Source of the DNA: an uncultured Treponema sp.
GTDB taxonomy: Bacteria; Spirochaetota; Spirochaetia; Treponematales; Treponemataceae
DNA: 64,000 nucleotides
Assembly: GCA_934699065.1 (NCBI GenBank)
Contig: CAKUWD010000002.1
Span: 8,208-72,207 of the forward strand
Direction: 5' to 3'
Shown: one piece after another, positions 44,719 to 53,080 of the stretch
Numbering within the stretch: position 1 is the first letter of the stretch
Layout of the letters: the number at the start of each line of letters is the position of its first letter
Notes under the pieces: model-generated
Seen by the model: the letters and a program-made list of their open reading frames with translations, nothing else
Databases searched by the model: none
Told to the model about the DNA's origin: nothing
Translations under genes and position numbers: made by a program

Positions 44719-45717
44719 TTACTTCACCTCATTCACCAGCTCTTCCCCGCCCGCAAATGCCCTTATATTTTCCAGCGTAGTATCTGCCAGGTTTTTAAGC
44801 GCATTTGTTGTTAGGAAGGCCTGATGGCCTGTAATTATAACATTCGGGAAGGTCAAAAGTCTCGCCAGCACATCATCCGTCATAATATCTGTAGACCAGT
44901 CGCTGAAGAAATATTTACTTTCTTCTTCGTAAACGTCCATGCCGATTCCACCGATGTGGCCGTGCTTGAGAGCATGAACAAGAGCCTTGGAATCGATGAG
45001 GGCGCCACGACCAGTATTAATAATCACCGCATCCTGCTTCATCATTTTCATTGTATCGTGATTTACGATGTGCTTTGTCTCTTCGGTGAGCGGGCAATGC
45101 AAGCTGAGTACATCACTCTGGCGGAAGATTTCTTCCTTGCTCACATACTGAGCCCCGCTCTCACTTGCCCACTTTTCATTCGGATATAAATCATAGGCTA
45201 TAATCTTCATACCAAAGCCTTTTAGGATGCCAGCCATAATCTGGCCGATTTTTCCGGTACCCAAAATACCTGCGGTAAGCCCGTGCAAGTCTCGGCCAGT
45301 CAAACCTTCAATATTAAAGTTTGCTGTCTTTGTACGCAGGTATGCCTGAGGAATATGGCGGGTAAGAGACAGCAGCAGGGCCGCCCCGTGCTCAGCAACC
45401 GCATAAGGCGAATAAGCCGGAACACGAACAACTTTTATCCCGGCCGTCGCAGCTGCTTCTAAATCAACATTATTAAAACCTGCACAGCGCAGGGCAATCA
45501 GCTTTACGCCGCACTCTGAAAGAATGCTGATGACCTCTGCATTTACCACATCATTTACAAATACACAAACCGCATCATAATCGTGAGCGGTCAAAGCAGT
45601 ATTTTCATTCAGCCTAAAATCACGAAAATCTATTTCGTAATTAAAACCGCCCTCTGTATTCGCTTTTGTAAACGAAGCCTTGTCGTAAGAACGTGTATCA
45701 AAAAATGCAATTTTCAT
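44719..45717 (-). CDS. ldhA: D-lactate dehydrogenase-type 2-hydroxyacid dehydrogenase
   Basis: 332 residues from the ATG at 45717, behind GGAGA. The NAD-binding loop GILGTGKIGQIMAGILKGFG is at about 149-168. Catalytic residues are in LRCAGFNNVD (Arg nearby), NTGRGALID, MDVYEEE (Glu) and TGHQAFLT (His). Length and the DVYEEESKYFF segment match LdhA. It would reduce pyruvate to D-lactate in fermentation. Confidence 0.85.
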   Translation of the reverse strand: MKIAFFDTRSYDKASFTKANTEGGFNYEIDFRDFRLNENTALTAHDYDAVCVFVNDVVNAEVISILSECGVKLIALRCAGFNNVDLEAAATAGIKVVRVPAYSPYAVAEHGAALLLSLTRHIPQAYLRTKTANFNIEGLTGRDLHGLTAGILGTGKIGQIMAGILKGFGMKIIAYDLYPNEKWASESGAQYVSKEEIFRQSDVLSLHCPLTEETKHIVNHDTMKMMKQDAVIINTGRGALIDSKALVHALKHGHIGGIGMDVYEEESKYFFSDWSTDIMTDDVLARLLTFPNVIITGHQAFLTTNALKNLADTTLENIRAFAGGEELVNEVK

Positions 45718-45809
45718 ATTGTAAGTCTCCTCTAACTCTATGAATAAGTTAACATCGGAATACATTAGTCGTCAACATTAAAAATCAGGCCAAACCTAAA
45801 GCCATAAGA

Positions 45810-47303
45810 TTACTGATTATCCATGACTTTCTGTAAATCCATAAGATCTTTTTTTAATGATTTATTATCTGGATATTTTTTCAGCCCTTCTTCGAGTATT
45901 TTCTGCGCTGCATCGTAATTACGTACATTTGCTTCTTTTACAAATTGATTATGAATAGTTACTATTATATTTTTGAAAAAGCTGTTCTGCATTGTTTTAA
46001 TTTTTGAACTTTTTGGAAGCTGACTGGCTGCAAGATTTGCTTTGCTATAGCCATTTTCATAATCACGAGTGTTCATGTATACATTCAAAATTTCTAACCA
46101 ATAACTTTCCAAATGAAGCTCTGCTCTTTTCTGGCGAGCTGGAATTGCCAGTTCTTCAGATGCAATCAATCTGTTAATTTCCGTTATCGATTTTTCTTTA
46201 TTTAACCCAACTGTTGCTTTAGAAATTATTGTATCAGCTATTATTTCCTCTACCTTCGTAATTTGAAAAGAAGAAACCTTGTCTTTGTATTTTTCATAAA
46301 ATTCCATGGTGAGTTCATAGTTTCTCTCCTGACTAGAAAGAATCAAAAGATTCACAAAAGAATTATCAAGATTGTTCTGAAGAAAATCTGTATTTCCCCA
46401 GCGTTCAATAAATGAAATATACCAGTCGAATGCTGAAAGATAATCTGGAAAAAAATAAGACATAACAGTCAAATAATTTGCGGCCAGAATATCAAACTCA
46501 TTACGAACAAATGTCACAGATTTTGCAGGCTCTGATTTTACAATTTCCCAGCGGGCCGCTCCAAGAGGCACCGCTTTGATAAAATTCCTGCTCTTTATAT
46601 ATTCCGAAGTAAGATTTCCAGCAATGAGCCCTGCAAAAATTCCATCACTGACTTCTTTCCTGTTAGAATAAAATTTTTTCGGAACAAGGTAATAGCCTTT
46701 TATCTGGTCTTCAAATTCTATTTCTTCTCTGCTTCCCGGATTAAAACCATAGGGATTAGTCGTTTCTACATCTATCTTTTTTAATTGGCCTTCTTTTGAA
46801 CCCGGCACATAAATAGAACAAAAAGCATGCTGTGTCGTTCTCTGACCACGTACATCGAGCCCAGCTGCCTTTGCCGCAGCCATATACATAACTGCTGATG
46901 AAACACAATTATACGAACCAGTTTCAAGAGCCACATCTAGTTTAGTCTGATAAGTACTATAAGATTTTAAATATCCTTCATAAAGATATTTAAGAATTGC
47001 TTTTCCTTTCTCTTCATCAGAAAGAGCATTCATCTCACTGGAAGTTACTGTCTCTTTTATTTCTTTAAATTTTTGATTGCATCGATTCCAGGATTTACTT
47101 CCTTTTTCACATTCAGAAAATAATAATGATATTTCAAAGAATTCATCAGAAGAATAAAGAGAAGTTTTTGTGTTAGTTGTAAATAACGGCTCAAAAGAAG
47201 GATGATGTATTTGAGCCGTGAGTAGATTAATAAAACCTGAAAGAAATAAAAGCGTAATAAGTTTTATAACTGAATTTTTTTCAGTAATATAACAACGAAA
47301 CAT
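45810..47303 (-). CDS. exported transglutaminase-like/TPR protein
   Basis: 497 residues with an N-terminal signal anchor (about 12-30). A transglutaminase-like Cys-His-Asp set is visible: GSYNCVSSAVMYM (Cys near 132), TTQHAFCSIYV (His) and KKIDVETTNPYG (Asp). TPR-like helices fill the C-terminal half (EEGLKKYPDNKSLKKDLMDLQ). The family resembles SirB1-type proteins, whose activity is usually unproven. It sits 11 bases from the MATE gene, so the two are probably coexpressed. Confidence 0.65.
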   Translation of the reverse strand: MFRCYITEKNSVIKLITLLFLSGFINLLTAQIHHPSFEPLFTTNTKTSLYSSDEFFEISLLFSECEKGSKSWNRCNQKFKEIKETVTSSEMNALSDEEKGKAILKYLYEGYLKSYSTYQTKLDVALETGSYNCVSSAVMYMAAAKAAGLDVRGQRTTQHAFCSIYVPGSKEGQLKKIDVETTNPYGFNPGSREEIEFEDQIKGYYLVPKKFYSNRKEVSDGIFAGLIAGNLTSEYIKSRNFIKAVPLGAARWEIVKSEPAKSVTFVRNEFDILAANYLTVMSYFFPDYLSAFDWYISFIERWGNTDFLQNNLDNSFVNLLILSSQERNYELTMEFYEKYKDKVSSFQITKVEEIIADTIISKATVGLNKEKSITEINRLIASEELAIPARQKRAELHLESYWLEILNVYMNTRDYENGYSKANLAASQLPKSSKIKTMQNSFFKNIIVTIHNQFVKEANVRNYDAAQKILEEGLKKYPDNKSLKKDLMDLQKVMDNQ

Positions 47304-47314
47304 CTCAATCTCTT

Positions 47315-48697
47315 TTACAGATTTTTTAATTCCTTATCGTAAGTTACTTTCATACCAATAAGGCTGGCAACAAGAGAGGCTCCCTCCGCAATAATAAAAG
47401 ACCACCAGATATTGTTTATATCACCGGTAAGCGAAAGCAGATAAGCAGCAGGCAGCAATACAATCACCTGACGAACGAATGAAACAATCATACTCATCAA
47501 GCCTTTACCAAGAGCCTGGAAAACAGAAATCAAAGTAATACAAATAGCTGCAACCGGGAAGTGAATTGCTATACGACGAAGAGCCGGAACACCAATAGCA
47601 TACATTTCATCAGATGCATTGAACATAGCAAGCAGCTGACGAGGGAAAAGCTCGAAAATCAAAAGGCCGGCAACCATAATCAAAACTGCGGCAATAGCGC
47701 AAAGCTTAATAGAACGCATGATTCTGTCTTTACGTTTAGCACCGTAATTATAGGCAACAATTGGAACAATACCATTGTTAAGTCCGAATACCGGCATAAA
47801 GATAAAACTCTGCAGTTTAAAATAAACACCATAAACCGCAACAGCAGTCATAGTAAATGCACCAAGAATCAAGTTGATGAGGTAAGTCAAAAGCGAACCA
47901 ATAGAACCAAGAAGAATTGAAGGAACACCTACTTTATAAATATCACCAATTGTTTTAAGATGCGGACGGAAACCTTTTACAACAAATTTAATTTCTTTAT
48001 TTTTAGTAAGATTCAAAATAAAGGATATTACAAAACCAACAATCTGACCAAAAACCGTTGCCCAGGCAGCACCAGCAATTCCAAGTTTAGGGAATCCCAA
48101 AAGTCCAAAAATCAAAAGCGGATCAAAAATTATATTTGTAATTGCACCGGCAAGCTGAGAAATCATAGAAAGCACAGTGCGGCCTGTAGACTGTAAAAGA
48201 CGTTCAAAAAGAATTGCCCCATAAAGACCTAAGCAGACAATCATACAAATAGAAAGATATTGAACACCGTATTCAATAATTTCAGGATTGTTAGTCTGCG
48301 ATTCAAAATAAAGACGTGGTAAGAAAAGGCCAAGTGCAACAAAAACAATTGTAGTTATTGCATAAAGAAAAATGCCATTAAGGGCCGAATCTGTTACACC
48401 TTTTTCATTCTGCTCTCCAAGTCGACGTGAAAGCAAAGCATTAACACCAACTCCTGTTCCAACTGCTGTAGAAATCATCAGATTCTGAATTGGAAAAGCG
48501 AGGGAAACGGCTGTAAGTGCGTTTTCCGAAATCTGTGCAACAAAGATGCTGTCTACGATATTATAAAGTGCCTGAACCAGCATCGAAATCATCATCGGCA
48601 AAGAAATCTGAACCAAAAGCTTGCCGACAGACATAGTTCCCATTTTGTTTTCTGCAGGAGCTACCACAACTCCTTCTTTAATTTCATTATTTTCCAT
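47315..48697 (-). CDS. MATE-family multidrug/sodium antiporter
   Basis: 460 residues with twelve hydrophobic segments in two similar halves. The N-terminal MATE pattern LLVQISLPMMISMLVQALYN (SIFVAQI next) and the second-half YNYGAKRKDRIMRSIKL are clear. It probably exports cationic drugs or metabolites in exchange for Na+ or H+. Start behind AAGGAC. Confidence 0.85.
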   Translation of the reverse strand: MENNEIKEGVVVAPAENKMGTMSVGKLLVQISLPMMISMLVQALYNIVDSIFVAQISENALTAVSLAFPIQNLMISTAVGTGVGVNALLSRRLGEQNEKGVTDSALNGIFLYAITTIVFVALGLFLPRLYFESQTNNPEIIEYGVQYLSICMIVCLGLYGAILFERLLQSTGRTVLSMISQLAGAITNIIFDPLLIFGLLGFPKLGIAGAAWATVFGQIVGFVISFILNLTKNKEIKFVVKGFRPHLKTIGDIYKVGVPSILLGSIGSLLTYLINLILGAFTMTAVAVYGVYFKLQSFIFMPVFGLNNGIVPIVAYNYGAKRKDRIMRSIKLCAIAAVLIMVAGLLIFELFPRQLLAMFNASDEMYAIGVPALRRIAIHFPVAAICITLISVFQALGKGLMSMIVSFVRQVIVLLPAAYLLSLTGDINNIWWSFIIAEGASLVASLIGMKVTYDKELKNL

Positions 48698-48752
48698 TAT
48701 TAAGTCCTTAATTCAACAGTTTATCAAAATATTACATAAATTGCAAAGAAAC

Positions 48753-48787
48753 AAAAAAATCCCGCGCAGTTAAATTACCACGCGGGA
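48753..48787 (-). terminator. rho-independent terminator of xylB
   Basis: On the minus strand TCCCGCG pairs with CGCGGGA around a 14-base loop, then seven T. About 90 bases of transcribed sequence (48788-48877) lie between it and the xylB stop. They contain further GCTTCT/AGAAGC complementarity and hold no gene. Confidence 0.8.
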
Positions 48788-48877
48788 CAGTATATGTAAT
48801 CACCCCGGAGCAAAGCTTCTACGGGATGTAAGTTCAAGCCATCTGACATGAGGCCAGACAGCGAGAAGCCTTTTTAA

Positions 48878-50362
48878 TTACACATAAAGTGGAGCAACCT
48901 GATTGAGAACCTTGTTGTATTCATCGTATGCTTTGTTGTAAGCAGCAACATTCTCAGGAATTGGGTCTGCACTCTTTGATGTATCGAGTGTAATGTGTTC
49001 TGCACAGAGCTCTGCGATGTCGCACTTGCCGTTCATGTTCTTGAGACACCAGAGAGCCTGAACTGCTCCACCGAGGGCTGCTGCTTCGTCCAGTGCTGGA
49101 ACGCGGATTGGCAGGTTCATGATGTCTGCTGCAATCTGGCGCCAGAGTGGAGACTTTGAACCACCACCAATCAGGCGGATTTCGCGAGGCTTAAAACCAA
49201 GCTTTCTGAAAGCATCAAGACCACCACGCATTGCGAATACTGCCGACTCGAGGCTGGCACGTGCAATATTTGCACGGTTAGTATTTGCAGAAGTCAAACC
49301 TGTAATGCTTGCGCGTCCGTTTGGCAAGTTTGGAGTTCGCTCTCCATTAAAGAATGGCATAACCAGAACACCTTCAGATCCGCAAGGAGCCTTAGCAGCT
49401 TCGCCATCAAGCTCTTTTACATCCATCTGGAAAAGTCCACGAACAAACTCAGTTGCTACAGTACAGTTCATTGTACAAAGCAAAGGCAGCCATCCGCCTG
49501 TACTTGAACAGAAACCGCTCAAACCATTAGCAGGATCATTAATAGGCTTGTCACTATATCCGTAAAGAGTACCAGAAGTTCCCATAGACATTGTAAGGAA
49601 GCCGTCTGCAACAGTACCAGTTCCAACAGCACCCATCATGTTGTCTCCACCACCAGCACTTACCGGAATTCCCTCAGGAATACCATAAGCAGCAGCAGCT
49701 TCAGCCGAAACCTTTCCGGCAGGGGCACTAGGCTCAATCAACTTAGGCAAAAGACCAAGAAGGTTGCCATCAATAATATCACAAATCTTTTTAGACCAGC
49801 AGCGGTTAGCAGAATCGAACAAAGCTGTACCTGAAGCATCACCGTACTCCATTACATACTCGCCGGTCAACTTCCAGTTGAGATAGTCGTGTGGAAGCAT
49901 AATATATTTCAAAGCCTTAAAAGCTTCAGGTTTATTTTCCTTGAGCCAGAGAATCTTTGGAGCAGTAAAACCAGGAAGCATCAAATTGCCGAGCAGCTTA
50001 ACAACCTTCTTGTCGCCGCCGGCCTTCGTAGTAATCTCGGCACACTGTTTAGTAGTTGCGGTATCGCACCAGAGCTTAATGTTGTACAAAGCCTTGCCGT
50101 CTGCTCCAAGCGGAACAAAACCGTGCTGCTGACCAGAAACACCAATAGCTTCGATAGTCTTTTTATTTTCAGCAGAAAGCTTTCCAAAACAAACTTCAAG
50201 TCCTTTGTCAAACCATTCAGCCTTCTGCTCGCGTGTTCCGTCTGCCTCAGAAATCAGCTCCATAGGACAGCTTGCTTTTTCGATAATCTCTTTCTTTTCG
50301 TAGTCGTAAATTACAACCTTCATACTCTGTGTACCAAGGTCGATTCCTGCAACAGTTTTCAT
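48878..50362 (-). CDS. xylB: xylulokinase
   Basis: 494 residues from the ATG at 50362. FGGY-kinase landmarks: GIDLGTQSMKVVIYD (phosphate 1), SGQQHGFVPLG, KLWCDTATTKQ, AGGGDNMMGAVGTG and LIGGGSKSPLWRQIAADI. The protein phosphorylates D-xylulose for the pentose phosphate pathway. No isomerase is adjacent. Its long 5' leader is made largely of a composite repeat, and a LacI-type palindrome lies upstream of the promoter. Confidence 0.9.
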   Translation of the reverse strand: MKTVAGIDLGTQSMKVVIYDYEKKEIIEKASCPMELISEADGTREQKAEWFDKGLEVCFGKLSAENKKTIEAIGVSGQQHGFVPLGADGKALYNIKLWCDTATTKQCAEITTKAGGDKKVVKLLGNLMLPGFTAPKILWLKENKPEAFKALKYIMLPHDYLNWKLTGEYVMEYGDASGTALFDSANRCWSKKICDIIDGNLLGLLPKLIEPSAPAGKVSAEAAAAYGIPEGIPVSAGGGDNMMGAVGTGTVADGFLTMSMGTSGTLYGYSDKPINDPANGLSGFCSSTGGWLPLLCTMNCTVATEFVRGLFQMDVKELDGEAAKAPCGSEGVLVMPFFNGERTPNLPNGRASITGLTSANTNRANIARASLESAVFAMRGGLDAFRKLGFKPREIRLIGGGSKSPLWRQIAADIMNLPIRVPALDEAAALGGAVQALWCLKNMNGKCDIAELCAEHITLDTSKSADPIPENVAAYNKAYDEYNKVLNQVAPLYV

Positions 50363-50384
50363 AATGTGCTTTATACTCCTTTTT

Positions 50385-50532
50385 TTGGGTTTCCCTCGTT
50401 TCACTCGGGTCGGCTGTTCCACCCTTCGCTAACGCTCACCGTCCTCGCTCTGGTGGTTTCGATACGCCCCTTCGGGCCACTCAACCACCGGCTCTGCGGT
50501 CGGCTGCTTCGCAGGGGTTCCATAGCCTAACC
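50385..50532. repeat. composite modular repeat, copy 3 (in the xylB leader)
   Basis: Module order as at 9358: GTTTCCC, a CTCGTTTCACTCGGG hairpin, TTCGCTAACGCTC, the GGTGGTT palindrome (50452-50489), TGCGGTCGGCTGCTTCGCA and CCTAACC. It lies between the xylB promoter and start codon. Confidence 0.7.
50452..50489. repeat. GGTGGTT/AACCACC palindrome, long form
   Basis: A 38-base copy with inner hairpin GCCC-CTTC-GGGC, nested in the composite repeat. Confidence 0.8.
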
Positions 50533-50541
50533 TGTCCTTAC

Positions 50542-50584
50542 ATTATAACATTTACTTCACACTCTTTCTACGGCAACCGGTTGC
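50542..50584 (-). promoter_or_regulatory. xylB promoter with LacI-type operator
   Basis: Minus-strand TATAAT at 50547-50542 is the likely -10. GCAACCGGTTGC at 50573-50584 is a perfect 12-base palindrome of the kind bound by LacI-family regulators, just upstream of the -35 position. The resulting leader to 50362 would be about 170 bases. Confidence 0.5.
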
Positions 50585-50596
50585 GTTTTTAATTCC

Positions 50597-50766
50597 TTAC
50601 TCATGCATTTTATAATCAACATCTTCATCTATCATTTCAATCATTAATTCAGCGAAATCAGGATCAAACTGAGTTCCAATACCTTTCTCATTCCAGCAGC
50701 AAGAGAACGAACAGCATGAATATTCATTTCTTCAACTTTTTTACCAAACGTCTGTTCATTCTTATA
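50597..50766 (-). pseudogene. remnant of an HD-GYP/GGDEF-type signalling protein C-terminus
   Basis: Reading right to left, NEQTFGKKVEEMNIHAVRSL appears, then after a one-base shift GIGTQFDPDFAELMIEMID and EDVDYKMHE with a stop at 50597. GTQFDP followed by MIDED is typical of HD-domain phosphodiesterase ends. The frameshift and the missing N-terminus show it is dead. Confidence 0.55.
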
Positions 50767-50812
50767 ATTATAACATAAAAGGCAAGATATGATATAAAAA
50801 ATTATTTTATGC

Positions 50813-50824
50813 TATACTGTGCCC
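50813..50824 (+). promoter_or_regulatory. -10 element abutting a start codon (leaderless candidate)
   Basis: TATACT at 50813-50818, then GTGCCC, then the folA ATG at 50825. No ribosome site is present. Confidence 0.5.
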
Positions 50825-51313
50825 ATGACAGGTTTAATCGTTGCTCGTTCAATCAATAATGTAATTGGAAGAAAAGGAATTATTCCCTGGAAAATTGAAG
50901 GAGAGCAAAAACAGTTTAAAGAACTGACTACCGGAAACGTTGTTATTATGGGGCGTAAAACTTACGAAGAAATTGGGCATCCCCTTCCAGGTAGAAAAAC
51001 AATTGTAATTTCAAAAACCCGCAGTTTTGAAGGTGAAAATCTTTCAACTGCATCATCAGTAAAAGATGCAATTACACTTGCCGGAAAGCTTTATGGAGAT
51101 TTAAATATTTTTTTTGCAGGTGGGTATGAAGTTTACAAAGAAGCTTTGCCTTTTGTAGATGTAATGTATATAACGGAAGTAAAGCTTGTCATTGAAGATG
51201 GTGATGTTTTTTTTCCAGATTTTAATGTAAATAATTTTGAAATAAAAACCGGCGAAACTTCCGGCGATAAAATCAAATATACCAGAATGATTTATACCCG
51301 CCGGAAGAAATAA
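50825..51313 (+). CDS. folA: dihydrofolate reductase
   Basis: 162 residues from the ATG at 50825; an in-frame GTG six bases earlier is less likely because it falls before the predicted transcription start. Landmarks: LIVARSINNVIGRKGIIPW, the acidic substrate residue in the following IEGEQKQF, VVIMGRKTYEEIG and FFAGGYEVYKEALPF, then MYITEV. It reduces dihydrofolate to tetrahydrofolate with NADPH. Length is normal. Confidence 0.92.
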   Translation: MTGLIVARSINNVIGRKGIIPWKIEGEQKQFKELTTGNVVIMGRKTYEEIGHPLPGRKTIVISKTRSFEGENLSTASSVKDAITLAGKLYGDLNIFFAGGYEVYKEALPFVDVMYITEVKLVIEDGDVFFPDFNVNNFEIKTGETSGDKIKYTRMIYTRRKK

Positions 51314-51325
51314 TGCCTGCAAAAA

Positions 51326-51811
51326 TCAGTCACCAAAAAGTGCCTTTGCATCTTCAGTTTCCATTACAGAAACCTTTGTAGTTACAACAGGCTTTTCATC
51401 GTTTTTGTTTGCATAAAGTTCGCAGATATAGCGGTAAACATGATTTTCTTCGTCACGGAAATCTTCTACTGCTTTCATCTGAATTGTTGTATTGTTCTTG
51501 AGATATCCAACATCCGCCTTAAATTCCATTACGCTAAGAATAAATCCCGGCAGCGGCGTACGTCCCTTAATTGTATTTGTAATACCAGTAAGAGCGGAGA
51601 TACACTGGGCCATAAACTCAAAACCTGCCCAGCTTGGCACACCGTCGAATTCCGGCTCATAAAATATACAGTTTTCCGTAATATCATATTCACTGGTAAT
51701 TGTGTGATTATTTACGTCGTGCTGAGTAACACGCGAAAGCAGAAACATTTTTCCTTTGTGAGGAAGATAATTGATAAGTTCGTCATGTTCAATAAGTTGC
51801 TGAATTTCCAT
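51326..51811 (-). CDS. 3-hydroxyacyl-ACP dehydratase (FabA/FabZ-like), aryl-polyene type
   Basis: 161 residues. A hot-dog-fold dehydratase with YLPHKGKMFLLSRV (His of the active site) and the helix PSWAGFEFMAQCISALTG, followed by GFILSVMEFKADV. It matches the role of ApeP in aryl-polyene clusters: removing water from ACP-bound 3-hydroxy intermediates to give the conjugated chain. It is the last gene of the minus-strand set, 20 bases after the ketosynthase. Confidence 0.75.
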   Translation of the reverse strand: MEIQQLIEHDELINYLPHKGKMFLLSRVTQHDVNNHTITSEYDITENCIFYEPEFDGVPSWAGFEFMAQCISALTGITNTIKGRTPLPGFILSVMEFKADVGYLKNNTTIQMKAVEDFRDEENHVYRYICELYANKNDEKPVVTTKVSVMETEDAKALFGD

Positions 51812-51831
51812 AAATTATTTTTCTCCTTTTA

Positions 51832-53049
51832 TTATATTCCTAAAACCAGACAGGCGTTAGCGCCACCAAACGCAAAAGAATTCGAAAGGCAAACTTTAAG
51901 CTCAGCAGTTTTTCCGCCAGATTTTCCGTCCACTATATTAAGATCCGGAATCTCTTCGTCGCGTTCCCCATCCCAAACCTGAACAGGAAGTTTTACATTT
52001 TCTGTTTTGCCTTTGTTTTCAACCATAGCCTTCCAGCATATTGCAGCTTCAAGTGCCGCTGCAGCTCCAAGAGTATGACCTGTAACCGGCTTTGTTGTTG
52101 AAACAGGAACCTTGCATCCAGCCTCGCCAAAAACTGCATTAACAGCTTTGCCTTCCATACTGTCATTAAACTTTGTTCCTGTTCCGTGCAGATTAATATA
52201 ACCTACTTCTGAAACTGAAAGTCCGGCATTTTCCAAAGCTCGTCTAATAGCTTTTTCAGCACCCGCTCCGCTTGGATCCGGCGAAGTCATATGATATGCA
52301 TCTGCACTTTCGCCCCAGCCTAAAAGTCTTACCGAGGTGGTTGAGCCTGTCGAAACTACCTCTATCGGTTCACGTGTCAGAACGAAAAAAGCAGCGCCAT
52401 CTCCAAGTGTAATTCCGTGTCGGTTTTTACTGAATGGATTTGTTATCTCACTGGAAACTGCCTCAAGCGCACTAAAACCAATCAGAGTTGTATCAGAAGC
52501 AATGTCGATTCCACCGACAACAGCAGCATCAACAATACCTGCCATAATCATTTCTGCACCTTTTATTATTGCACCTGCGCTGGAAGAACATGCAGTAGAA
52601 AAAGTATTTACAGGGCCAGCCAGTCCAAATTTTTCTGCAATAAAAGTTGCAACATAATCTGCACCCTGAATTTCAAGATTATAATCTGCAGGGAATTTTT
52701 CTTCGGCAAAATATTTTCTGTGACCTGCAAGCGAAAACTCTGTTCCATTATCACAAGAGCCAACACAAACAGCAATGCGGTCTGCACCATAACGTTCTTT
52801 TGCCACGTTAACATCATTCGAAATCTGTTCAAGCGCAGCATTCTCAATACGCATAATTTTCATTTCATAACGAGCTCCGCTTACTTTTAAAACACCTTCA
52901 TCTATTCGGGCAGCAAAATATTCTTCACCGTTACAGGCAGTTACCTTTTTAATTCCGCTCTGCTTACCACTTGTTACAGCCTGCCAGAGTTCATCAATAT
53001 TGTTTCCACCACAGCTCATTACGCCGGGTTTTGAAAGATATAATTCCAT
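51832..53049 (-). CDS. beta-ketoacyl-ACP synthase (FabF-like) of the aryl-polyene cluster
   Basis: 405 residues with a full Cys-His-His triad: Cys154 (STACSSSAG), His288 (LHGTGTKFND) and His325 (KPVTGHTLGAA). It would extend the aryl starter with malonyl-ACP. Length is slightly short of FabF. A GGTGGTT palindrome is inserted in frame near residues 231-238 and read as EVVSTGSTTS, in a surface loop between conserved blocks. Overall most like the ApeR/FabB-type ketosynthases of such clusters. Confidence 0.82.
   Translation of the reverse strand: MELYLSKPGVMSCGGNNIDELWQAVTSGKQSGIKKVTACNGEEYFAARIDEGVLKVSGARYEMKIMRIENAALEQISNDVNVAKERYGADRIAVCVGSCDNGTEFSLAGHRKYFAEEKFPADYNLEIQGADYVATFIAEKFGLAGPVNTFSTACSSSAGAIIKGAEMIMAGIVDAAVVGGIDIASDTTLIGFSALEAVSSEITNPFSKNRHGITLGDGAAFFVLTREPIEVVSTGSTTSVRLLGWGESADAYHMTSPDPSGAGAEKAIRRALENAGLSVSEVGYINLHGTGTKFNDSMEGKAVNAVFGEAGCKVPVSTTKPVTGHTLGAAAALEAAICWKAMVENKGKTENVKLPVQVWDGERDEEIPDLNIVDGKSGGKTAELKVCLSNSFAFGGANACLVLGI
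52336..52360. repeat. GGTGGTT/AACTACC palindrome inside the ketosynthase
   Basis: 25-base short form with one arm substitution (AACTACC). It is read on the minus strand as VVSTGSTT, a third reading frame compared with the ABC and pheT copies. Confidence 0.8.
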
Positions 53050-53080
53050 AAATAATCCTTAACAGATGTTTTATACTATA

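Noticed and set aside
48788..48877. Small RNA or riboswitch after xylB
   Set aside because: Some pairing exists, but no known fold is recognisable and it lies in the 3' part of the transcript, so I treat it as a structured 3' end.
51853..51875. Copy of the CGTTAGCG repeat end in the ketosynthase gene
   Set aside because: It encodes the conserved C-terminal FGGANACLVL of ketosynthases, so it is ordinary coding sequence.
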